From NCBI RefSeq assembly GCF_000092065.1, contig NC_009366.1, positions 130,001-194,000 of the forward strand: a stretch of DNA of 64,000 nt. The letters are read 5' to 3'. The notes beneath the pieces are model-generated. The model ran no database searches. It was not told the DNA's origin and saw only the letters and a program-made list of their open reading frames with translations. Source of the stretch: Ostreococcus lucimarinus CCE9901. Its lineage: Eukaryota; Chlorophyta; Mamiellophyceae; Mamiellales; Bathycoccaceae. Made by a program: the position numbers and the translations under genes. Shown here one piece after another: positions 18,468-26,577 of this stretch; position 1 is the stretch's first letter; each line of letters begins with the position of its first letter.

Positions 18468-20339
18468 ATGGCGAACTACGGGTGGTTGTACGCGCTGATA
18501 TCGCTGTACGGGGTCGCGTCCGGCGCGGCGGCGACGTTCGCGCACCGGCGAAATAAGGCGGCGGCGAACGACGCTGGGGACGCGATGCGGAACCACTTCG
18601 GCGGCGGGAAGGGACTCGGCGGCGTCGCGCTGTTTTTTACGCTCTCGGCGTCGCTGTTTTCGGCGTATTCCGTGGAAGGGATCGCGTGGGAGGCGTGGTT
18701 TAAGGGATGGTTCGCCACGCGATGGATTCCAGCGGGCGTCGGGGTGTACATGGGATTTTTGATCATGGCGCCGCGACTGAACGCGCTCGGAAAATTGCGA
18801 GGGTATCTCACGCTGAGCGAAGTCGTCTACGACAGGTTCAGCGCGCCGAATTCTCGGCATCAACTCACGGCGCACGCGCTGCGAGTGATCACCTGGGGGT
18901 GTTTGTTGCTTCCAATCTTCTGCTACCAAATTTCGCAGTTTGTGTCGATGGGTAAAATCGTCGAGGCGTTCACCGCCGGCGCCATCTCGGAGACGGGCGG
19001 GGTGTTGATCTTTGCCTTGATCATGATCGCCGTCGAGGCCGTCGGTGGTCTTCGTGCGGTGGCGTATACGGACATCATTCAAGGATGCATGCTCATCGTC
19101 GGTTCGCTGATCTTCTTCATCGCGAGCGGGGTGGAATTCGGTGGATTGTCGCGAGCGAAGGATTACTTCGCCGCGGCGTCACCCCCCAAGTTTCAAACCA
19201 TTCCCAAAACGGACGGGTCTTGGTCCATCATATCGTACACCTCGTTCACGCTTCGCGTGTCCGTCGCGGCGACGATGTTTCCGCACCTCGCCATGCGATT
19301 GTTCGTCGCGAAGGATCGTAAAATGCTCCAACGCGGTTTGGCGGGGATGAACTTTACCTTTTTCTGGGTCCAACTCTCCACCATGATCGCCGGTTGGACC
19401 GCGGTGTACGCCCTGCGTGATGTCGCCACTGTGGCGGACATCGGAAATCAACAATCAATCTTTGGAAAACTCGCACTCCAGCTGAAGAACGCTTCGGCGT
19501 TCGGGGACTTCTCCGCGTCGCTCTTGGTTCTCGCCGCCTTCGCGGCGATGATATCCACCGCCGACTCTGGTTTGCTCGCCTTCAGTACGATGTTTGTGCG
19601 CGACATTTACCAGCCCTACGTTCAAAAAGTGTTCCCAAAAGCGCGTGTCGATGGAAACGCGCTGAAAATCGTTGGATTGGTGTCCTCCCTCGCCGCTCTC
19701 GGTGTCGGTTTGGGGCTGTCCATCGTCAACCTCCGCGAAGGCAAACCCGACATCACTGGGTTGTTCTCCATTCAAACCGTCACCCCGATTCACGCCGTTC
19801 CAGCAGTATGGGGTGGGATCCACCTTCACTGGCTCTCCGGCGAAGCCGTCCTAGCCGGTATCGTGGCTGGTGTCATCTCCGGCTTGGTCATGGTTCTGGA
19901 CACCGAGTTCAACGTCAAGCGGAACCTCGGCCTCGATGAACACTCCACGGGGTGGAACACCGCATGCTTTGCGTTTTTGATAAACGTCGGCGTCGTCATT
20001 CTCGTCACACTCTTGGAAAAGTTTGTCGTCCCCGCCGCGAAATCCGCGGCGACCGCGCAAACGAACACGCTGTTCATCGGTAAAAAAGTGGACAAGATGC
20101 TCTCCAACCCGATCCCGTGGTTCTTCATGATTTTCACCTTGCTCGCGGCGTGTCCGTTCTGGTACAAGCCCGGGAGTCAAGTGAAATACGTCGGCGACAT
20201 GGCGGCGTGGGGGTTTACGAGCTTGTTCTTTTCCTTCATCCTCGCGCTTCAAGTATCGGCGATGTACATGTATCGCTGGGAAGATTTCGTCCCCGAAGGC
20301 GAAGACGAGAAATCCGTCGACAAGGCGGGTCAGGTGTGA
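18468..20339 (+). CDS. sodium:solute symporter family transporter under TPP riboswitch control
   Basis: A 623-residue polytopic membrane protein of the SSS family (about 13 hydrophobic segments). The family signature GGLRAVAYTDIIQG is present, with LRGYLTLSEVVYDRF near TM3-4 and AAFAAMISTADSGLLAFSTM in the core. The start ATG 18468 begins just before the first membrane segment (YGWLYALISLYGV). The substrate is not determined by sequence. The riboswitch in its leader and its neighbours TenA, ThiD-ThiE and ThiM point to import of thiamin or a thiamin precursor. From recall, riboswitch-linked transporter genes of this type are known in prasinophytes. It converges on ThiM with 98 bases between stops. 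Confidence 0.9.
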   Translation: MANYGWLYALISLYGVASGAAATFAHRRNKAAANDAGDAMRNHFGGGKGLGGVALFFTLSASLFSAYSVEGIAWEAWFKGWFATRWIPAGVGVYMGFLIMAPRLNALGKLRGYLTLSEVVYDRFSAPNSRHQLTAHALRVITWGCLLLPIFCYQISQFVSMGKIVEAFTAGAISETGGVLIFALIMIAVEAVGGLRAVAYTDIIQGCMLIVGSLIFFIASGVEFGGLSRAKDYFAAASPPKFQTIPKTDGSWSIISYTSFTLRVSVAATMFPHLAMRLFVAKDRKMLQRGLAGMNFTFFWVQLSTMIAGWTAVYALRDVATVADIGNQQSIFGKLALQLKNASAFGDFSASLLVLAAFAAMISTADSGLLAFSTMFVRDIYQPYVQKVFPKARVDGNALKIVGLVSSLAALGVGLGLSIVNLREGKPDITGLFSIQTVTPIHAVPAVWGGIHLHWLSGEAVLAGIVAGVISGLVMVLDTEFNVKRNLGLDEHSTGWNTACFAFLINVGVVILVTLLEKFVVPAAKSAATAQTNTLFIGKKVDKMLSNPIPWFFMIFTLLAACPFWYKPGSQVKYVGDMAAWGFTSLFFSFILALQVSAMYMYRWEDFVPEGEDEKSVDKAGQV

Positions 20340-20437
20340 TGCGCCTTGAGCGTGATTCGGCTAGCTAAACTATACCTTTTTCAATTTCTACACCATAGCT
20401 AGTCTATTTCACACGGTCCTCATCTCCGACGCGCTCA

Positions 20438-21262
20438 CTACTCGTAGCTTTTTAGACTCGCCAGCGCGTCAAAGAATGCCACTTGGAAAGAAGCAGGTCC
20501 GGAAAAGTTCCCTAACCGAACAACGTCAGTCGCAATCCGTCTGTACACTAGGCACGAGGCTCGCAACGCTCTCGCATTCGCTAGTCCCGATCCAGGAACC
20601 GTCGCCGCCAGGAAGGCTCCGAGGCAACAACCCGCGCCAGAAAATTTCTGCAGAATCGGCGCATCGAACTCATGAACGGCTTCGTTTCCGGGCGCACCAT
20701 CGACCCGAGTTGATCGCGGTGTGGTAACATAATCCACGCTCCCAGTCATCACAATCATCGCGCCAAGCTTTTCCGATAGTTGATTCAGCGCGTCGAAAAC
20801 GTCTTTTTCCGCGCAGTCGCCGTCGGACGATTCCGGCGTAACGCTCAAATTCGCCCCAACGCTACCGTTCACAGCAAACAACTCAATCAACGCTTCGATT
20901 TCACTTCGATTTCCCTTCACCACAGTGCGCATCGGTCGCACATCGCTCGCGTCCCGAGCGACGGCGCCGCGCCGTTCCAACCACTCCTTTACCGTTCTCC
21001 CTCTCGTCTCCAGTCCACACCCCACGGGATCGACCACGACGTTTTGCGCGCTGAGCACGGCGTTTGCGATCTCCGCCGTCGTGGGCGTGCCGAAATTCAA
21101 CACGGTCACGTCGCAGAGCGATGCGGTGAGCGCGGCTTCCTCGTAGGTGGTGCATCCCATGCACGGTTTCGCACCGACGGCGAGCACGACGTCCGCGGCT
21201 TTGGACGCCGAGCACGCGTTCATGATGAGCTGAACCTTCGGACTCGCGCGCGCGTCGTCCAT
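20438..21262 (-). CDS. THIM: hydroxyethylthiazole kinase (ThiM)
   Basis: A 274-residue THZ kinase of the ribokinase-like fold, phosphorylating the thiazole alcohol HET to HET-P for thiamin synthase. Motifs: NACSASKAADVVLAVGAKPC (N-terminal site), LNFGTPTTAEIANA, VVVDPVGCGL, VVKGNRSEIEALI (normally RGN-SEI), VMTGSVDYV, and the nucleotide-binding SGAGCCLGAFLAA with the catalytic Cys in the position of family TGTGC. It is shorter in loops and more diverged than bacterial ThiM but keeps every core motif. ATG 21262 is the start. The next upstream gene is H2A, also on the minus strand, 249 bases away. Salvage of thiazole would complement TenA salvage of the pyrimidine. Confidence 0.88.
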   Translation of the reverse strand: MDDARASPKVQLIMNACSASKAADVVLAVGAKPCMGCTTYEEAALTASLCDVTVLNFGTPTTAEIANAVLSAQNVVVDPVGCGLETRGRTVKEWLERRGAVARDASDVRPMRTVVKGNRSEIEALIELFAVNGSVGANLSVTPESSDGDCAEKDVFDALNQLSEKLGAMIVMTGSVDYVTTPRSTRVDGAPGNEAVHEFDAPILQKFSGAGCCLGAFLAATVPGSGLANARALRASCLVYRRIATDVVRLGNFSGPASFQVAFFDALASLKSYE

Positions 21263-21511
21263 GACGGCGCGTTGACTCCCGCGGTCGCCGAGAAGTGCGG
21301 GCCGGGGCGCCGCGACTCGCGAGACAAAGGCGCGCGAACGAGACGAAGGACGAAGGAAACGGCGGCGAGTTCATTCGTATCACGCGCAGACATCGTCGTC
21401 ATATATCAAATTATATCGCTATGGTTTGTCATGTTCGCTAATGGTTGGTATGATACAGACCGATCGCGTTGATAAACGCGCGCGGTCGACCGTGTCTCGA
21501 AGAGTCGCCGT

Positions 21512-21877
21512 TTACTTCTTGGACTTCTTCGGCAACAACACGGAGTGGATGTTCGGCAAAACACCACCGGCCGCGATGGTCACCGTACCGAGGAGCTTGG
21601 AAAGCTCTTCGTCGTTGCGGATCGCCAACTGAATGTGGCGCGGCACGATGCGGGACTTCTTGTTGTCTCGGCTCGCGTTGCCCGCGAGTTCGAGCACCTC
21701 CGCGCACAAGTATTCGAGCACGGCGGCCAAGTAGACCGGCGCACCGGCACCGACGCGCGTGGCGTACTTGCCAGCCTTCAAGTAACGGGCGACACGACCG
21801 ACCGGGAATTGCAAGCCCGCCTTGGCGGATCGGCTCGTGGCCTTCTTGCCGGACTTTCCTTTACCGCGACCAGACAT
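21512..21877 (-). CDS. H2A: histone H2A
   Basis: A 121-residue canonical H2[39 protein letters not shown], the acidic patch in [12 protein letters not shown], and the docking region [19 protein letters not shown]. No C-terminal SQ(E/D) motif is present, so it is not the H2A.X type. It is intronless and divergently paired with H2B across a 512-base spacer. Confidence 0.99.
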   Translation of the reverse strand: MSGRGKGKSGKKATSRSAKAGLQFPVGRVARYLKAGKYATRVGAGAPVYLAAVLEYLCAEVLELAGNASRDNKKSRIVPRHIQLAIRNDEELSKLLGTVTIAAGGVLPNIHSVLLPKKSKK

Positions 21878-22389
21878 TTTCGTGAAAGACTGCGAAGCGC
21901 GCGAAACGACGACGAGCGGTCAGTGCGCGTTCTCTCGCGGCGGCGACGACGGCGACGAGACGAGCGCGAAAACAATCAACGCGCGCGCACGTACGTTGTG
22001 TGTTGTGTGAGTAAGCGAACGGGCGTGTGCACGCGCGTCGAGTAATGACGCTCGCGCGCCATCGCGCGCCCACTCGACGAGTTTTCGGAAACGAAGCGCC
22101 GCGCGGCGCACTAAGTTTCCATACGATTGGGTGCGTTTTCGCGTTTGACACGAAATTGTGAATTATGATTGGCTTTTTGCTCGTAGTAGTAAACAGTATG
22201 TATCTGTTTCGTGCAATTACACAAAACGCGGTGATTCTATTGGCTGAAAAAGCACGAGTCACTCCAGTCGACGAGTCCTGACCCGTGAACTCGACTCCCC
22301 GAAACGATGAGTCGATTTCGCGAAAAATCGCCCGTTGCCGTCGCGCGTCCCGGGCGCGCGCCATTCCACGACGCGAACGCACGAACACG
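21878..22389. promoter_or_regulatory. divergent H2A/H2B promoter with three inverted CCAAT boxes
   Basis: The spacer drives H2A leftward and H2B rightward. It contains ATTGG (CCAAT on the minus strand) at 22126-22130, 22168-22172 and 22239-22243, in a locally AT-rich stretch (22140-22250) that contrasts with the GC-rich flanks. Clustered CCAAT boxes are typical of S-phase histone promoters. I found no octamer by eye. Confidence 0.55.
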
Positions 22390-22728
22390 ATGGCCAAGAA
22401 ACCCGCGCAAAAGAAGCCCTCGGGCGCCAAGAAGGTTGGACGCAAGTCCAAGTCCGAAACCTACAAGATCTACATCTACAAGGTCTTGAAGCAAGTGCAC
22501 CCGGACACCGGTATCTCCTCCAAGGCGATGTCCATCATGAACTCGTTCATCAACGACATCTTCGAGAAGATCGCCACGGAAGCCGCCAAGCTCGCGCGAT
22601 ACAACAAGAAGCCGACGGTCACGTCCCGCGAAATCCAAACCGCGGTCCGATTGATCTTGCCGGGTGAACTCGCCAAGCACGCCGTCTCCGAAGGCACCAA
22701 GGCTGTCACCAAGTTCACCTCCGCGTAA
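22390..22728 (+). CDS. H2B: histone H2B
   Basis: A 112-residue H2B: short Lys-rich tail ([19 protein letters not shown]), then [39 protein letters not shown] and the C-terminal helix [18 protein letters not shown], which carries the ubiquitinated-Lys context. The frame is open 35 codons upstream from a GTG, but ATG 22390 gives the standard N-terminus. It is intronless. Downstream is a perfect CCTCCGCGGAGG palindrome at about 22757, which may form a hairpin; it does not match the classical histone stem-loop. Confidence 0.99.
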   Translation: MAKKPAQKKPSGAKKVGRKSKSETYKIYIYKVLKQVHPDTGISSKAMSIMNSFINDIFEKIATEAAKLARYNKKPTVTSREIQTAVRLILPGELAKHAVSEGTKAVTKFTSA

Positions 22729-22999
22729 GCGTTTCGAACGACGGCTTCGTTCCCCTCCGCGGAGGCGGGCGACTTTATTAGCACGAAAAACAGAAAAAAA
22801 CCAAAAACAGTCTAGGGAAATCTTTGTTCCATGGACTATAAACTTTTGGTGTTCATTAACACCACCACTACGATAAAGAATTGTCCTCTTGCCACGCGCC
22901 CCTTCGTCCTCGCTTCGACTTGAGAAGTTTAAACGTTTAAATTTGTGTGATTCAACAATGCGGTGCCTAGCGGCGATACTAGATAAAGTGCGGTCGCGT

Positions 23000-25082
23000 T
23001 CATCGTCCTCGCGCGTACATTTCGTCGATGTCGCGCTGGAACCGCTCGCGCGCCTGCGGGCGCTTCAACTTGAACGTCGGGGTGATCAAACCGTTCTCCA
23101 CGGTGAACAATTCGTCGCACAGGCGAATCGCTCGGACTTGCTCGAATCCCTTCAGGCCGGCGTCGTTCCCCGTGGCGATCATGCTCTTCAACACGTGAGC
23201 TTTCACGCGTTCATCGGCGCACAAATCTTTAAAGCTCATGCCCTTGAATTCGGACGACTTCGCGGCCGCCCAAGGCATCAAGACTTCCTCATCGGGGACG
23301 ACGACGGCGACGAGGTGCGCCTGAAGGGAGTCGCCGTAGACGAAGGATTGTGCGACAAACTTGTTGCGGGCGTAGACGTTTTCAATCTTTTCCGGCGCCA
23401 CGTACTCGCCTTGAGCCAGCTTGAAGATGTTCTTCTTTCTATCGATAATTTTCAAGCGACCGCCTGGGAGCCAGGTGCCGATGTCGCCCGTGTGAAGCCA
23501 ACCGTCGCGGTCGACGACGTCCGCGGTCTCGGCGTCGTTCTTGTAATACCCACGGAACACGCTCGGACCGCGCACGCAAATCTCTCCGCGAGGATGAGGG
23601 TGATCATTTTTCGTGTATCGCATCTCGGGAACGTCCACCAGTTTGATCTCGCAGCACGGCGCCGGGGCGCCGACGTGACCCGTGGTGAAGTCGTCTTGCG
23701 CCGTCTTTGAGATTACGCACGCGGATTCCGTCATGCCGTAACCTTCGAGCACGCATCCGAAAGCGATGCGCAAAAACTCCATGACTTCAGCGCTGATCGG
23801 AGCGGAACCTGTGGACATGTAGCGGACGCGGCCGCCGAGCTTGGCGCGAAGCTTGGAGAAGACGACTTTCTCGAACAGGGCGTTTGGCGTTTGACCCTTG
23901 GACAGCGCCCGTCGTTTGGACTCGAACGCCCACGCGAAGAGCTTTTGCGCCACCACGCTGCCCTCGCGCACGCCCGCATTCACTTTATCGTAAATTCGGT
24001 TCCATAATCGAGGCACGGAGCAAAAAACGGTCGGTTTCAAGGCGTTGATGTCGTCCAAAAGTTGCAAGACGTCTCCGCGATAAAACCCAACTTTGGCGCC
24101 GTTGAACAACACTACCAGCATCGTCACTCGCTCGTAGATGTGAGCGAGCGGAAGATACGATACGTGACTATCGCCCGGACCGAGTTCTAAGTCATACGCA
24201 TAACCTGCGGCGTTGCTGATCAAGTTTCGATGCGTCAGCATGACGCCCTTCGGCGCCCCCGTCGTGCCGCTAGTGTAACAAATCGTCGCCAAATCATCCG
24301 GCGCCGCCGGTGTCGCGGGCGATGGATTCCGCGAACCGATCTCTAACATATCTTCATAACTCACCAGTTTCACCCCCGGCGGCAAGAGCTCGCGAGCCGA
24401 GCGAATCGCCGCGAAATCCGAGCTCCCGGCGCCTCGACCGCCGTAGCACACCACGAGCTTCACCGTCGGCGTGTCCTTCAAACACGCCACCATCGTCGCC
24501 AACACCGCGTGCGAGCACGCCACCGCACACAAAGACGCATGGTTCGCGATGTACACCACCGCATCCGGTCCGAGGGTGTCGTACAACGGCACAGAAATCA
24601 CCCCCTGTCGCGTCATCGCCGCCTCGAGCGCCACCCACTCCGGCGTGTTGATGCTGTACAACCCCATCGCGCTCCCCGGCGCGATCCCAAACCGAGCCAT
24701 CGCGCTCCCCAGCGCCACCCGTTCGCGCGCAACCTCCGCGAACGTCCTAAACGTATACTTCCCCGGCGTCCCGGTCTTCGCGTCCACGTCCCTCGTCCCC
24801 AGACACGGCGCGTTCGCGTGTCGCCTCGCCATCGATTCCCAACAGTCGTGCAGCGTCCGCACCGACCCGTGCGGCGCCGCGAATCCCGTCATCAACGCAT
24901 CGGGATACTCCGCGTTCCTGTTCGTCGTCCTTCACCGTCAGTCATCGCGTTCGTCGTCCCATCGCGCGCGCGTTCGCCGCCAATCCTCGTCGCGATTGTC
25001 GCGCCCTCGCGTCGACCCACCGTCGCGTGGGCGTCTCTCGCGCGCCGCCCGTTCCCGGAACTTCGACGCTGTACGTCTTCAT
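23000..25082 (-). CDS. LACS: long-chain acyl-CoA synthetase (LACS/ACSL)
   Basis: Spliced on the minus strand as 25082-25021 then 24917-23000, about 659 residues. It activates fatty acids with ATP and CoA. Exon 1 encodes MKTYSVEVPGTGG, like plant LACS N-termini, and joins in phase at EYPDALMTGFAAPHG. The 103-base intron has donor GTGGGT, branch ACTGAC (20 bases from the acceptor) and acceptor AACAG. AMP-binding motifs: TICYTSGTTGAPKGVMLTHR (P-loop), YLPLAHIYER, EGYGMTESACVIS, GWLHTGDIG and the hinge DRKKNIFKLAQGEYVAPEKI. No N-terminal transit peptide or C-terminal PTS1 is apparent, so it probably acts at the ER or cytosolic membranes. If exon 1 is ignored, ATG 24892 would start the protein. 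Confidence 0.93.
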
Positions 25083-25172
25083 CGCGCGCGCGTCGGTCGT
25101 TCGCGCCGGTCTGCCGTCCGTCGTCGCGCCGCGTCACCGCGAGTCGGCGCGGTCGACCGATGGATGTCGTTA

Positions 25173-25254
25173 CGCGCGGGCTGGACACGCCGCGCGCGTG
25201 CGATTCACACTCATCGACCTAAAATTCACTAAATACGTAGAAAACGACACAAGG
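25173..25254 (+). repeat. dispersed repeat, copy D
   Basis: First of three near-identical copies upstream of RPL26. It starts GCGCGGGCTGGACACGCC, continues TGCGATTCACACTCAT, and ends CACTAAATACGTAGAAAACG then ACACAAGG. It continues into CCATTGGGTTTGC, which recurs after the third copy. Confidence 0.95.
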
Positions 25255-25271
25255 TGCCATTGGGTTTGCTG

Positions 25272-25366
25272 GCGCGGGCTGGACACGCCGCGCGCGTGCG
25301 ATTCACACTCATGGACCTAAAATTCACTAAATACGTAGAAAACGACACAAGGTTCATTGTGCATTG
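25272..25366 (+). repeat. dispersed repeat, copy E
   Basis: Second copy, 99 bases after the first. It is virtually identical over 80 bases, differing at the base after CACTCAT (G for C). It extends into TTCATTGTGCATTG, shared with the third copy. Confidence 0.95.
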
Positions 25367-25412
25367 CTTTGCCCACGAAGTTCTCATGGGTGTCGGGTCC
25401 GCCCCGTCCCGG

Positions 25413-25506
25413 GCGCGGGCTGGACACGGCGCGCGCGTGCGATTCACACTCATGGACCTAAAATTCACTAAATACGTAGAAAACGACACAAGGTTCATTG
25501 TGCATT
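25413..25506 (+). repeat. dispersed repeat, copy F
   Basis: Third copy, 141 bases after the second, identical over most of its length including TTCATTGTGCATTG. It is followed by CCCATTGGGTTTGC, as in copy D. The three copies fill most of the 530-base divergent promoter between LACS and RPL26; nothing else is seen there. Confidence 0.95.
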
Positions 25507-25612
25507 GTCCCATTGGGTTTGCATTGACGGATCATCGAAAAACACACACGGCCCGCACGGCGCGCCCGTCGTCGCGCCCCGCGCCCGCCTCGCCGTCTTT
25601 CGCCGACGCCCG

Positions 25613-26273
25613 ATGAAGTACTCGACCTCCGTCACGAGCTCCCGTCGCAAGACGCGCAAGGCGCACTTCACCGCCCCGAGCAGTGAGCGCCGTAAAATCA
25701 TGTCCGCCCCGCTCGCGAGCGAACTCAAGGCGCAGTACGGCGCGAACGCGGTGCCGATCCGCGTGAACGACGAAGTGCGCGTGACGCGCGGGAAGTTTAA
25801 GAATCGCGAGGGGAAGGTTGAGCAGGTGTATCGCAAGAAGTGGGTGATTCACATCAAGAATATCACGCGCGATAAGGTGAACGGTACGTTTCGATGGCGT
25901 CGAGATCGCGTCGCGCGGCACGACGGGGACGAGGGCGAAGACGATGATTCGAGGAAAGCCCTAGTTAGGGTCGGCGCGCGAACGCGCGGGGACGACGGAC
26001 GGCGTCGTCGCGCGCGCCGCCGGGGAGTAGATCGATGAGGACGGGACGATGGTGACGCCTCGCGCGAGCGAACGAGAGACGCGCGAGTGGGAGACTGACC
26101 GAGCGACGAATCGTGGTTTTCGCATCGCAGGCGCGACGATCAACGTCGGCGTCGACCCGTCCAAGGTGCTCATCACCAAGCTCCACATGGATAAGGATCG
26201 CAAGGCGCTCTTGGCGCGCAAGGGTGGTGCTAAGGGCACGGACGCCGCGGACGCGATGCAAACCGTGTCTTAA
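25613..26273 (+). CDS. RPL26: cytosolic ribosomal protein L26 (uL24)
   Basis: Spliced as 25613-25883 and 26131-26273, giving 137 residues. Exon 1 holds [20 protein letters not shown] and the KOW motif ([20 protein letters not shown]) and ends DKVN. Exon 2 completes the Gly and continues [20 protein letters not shown]. The 247-base intron has a clean GTACGT donor, branch ACTGAC and acceptor CGCAG. The join restores the conserved VNGATINVG, so the model is secure. It is a large-subunit protein near the exit tunnel. Confidence 0.97.
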
Positions 26274-26443
26274 ACAAGGTTATCGTCGTCTTAGGATGTT
26301 TGTGAGCGAGTTAAATCTCTAGATGATTGGAGGAGACGGGCGCGCGCGTCGAACGCGCGTCTCGTCTCCATCGTCGGCGTCCCATCGCTCGCATCGCGGT
26401 AGCGCCCATTCGCGCGTCGCGCGTCGTACGCGTCACGCTAATA

Positions 26444-26452
26444 TTTCCCGCC
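26444..26452 (+). promoter_or_regulatory. E2F-type site upstream of MCM8
   Basis: TTTCCCGCC, a perfect E2F consensus, lies 126 bases before the MCM8 ATG in an otherwise featureless 304-base spacer after RPL26. E2F control is expected for a DNA replication/repair helicase. Its position also favours ATG 26578 over the in-frame ATG at 26323. Confidence 0.45.
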
Positions 26453-26577
26453 ATTCGTTCGCGCGAGGAGGAGGCGACGTCGCCGAATCGAAACCGACGC
26501 GCGCGCCTCTGCGCGCCTCCTTCTCACCCGACACGTCACTTCGCGTCGTCGTCGTCGTCGGATCGCCGGTCGAGGCG

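Noticed and set aside
17493-19082. A 529-codon minus-strand frame spanning the TenA upstream region, the inverted repeat and the symporter start
   Set aside because: It is antisense to the symporter and riboswitch, runs through the inverted repeat and has composition-driven residues.
21263-21511. A second TPP riboswitch upstream of ThiM
   Set aside because: Neither CTGAGA nor a TAAT-CC-GCG core is present on the minus strand before the ThiM ATG; the ThiD-ThiE leader (14992-15124) also lacks them.
25173-25506. Peptide encoded by the dispersed repeat as a real gene
   Set aside because: The open frame is short, has no consistent start, and substitutions between the two inverted-repeat copies are not concentrated at third positions.
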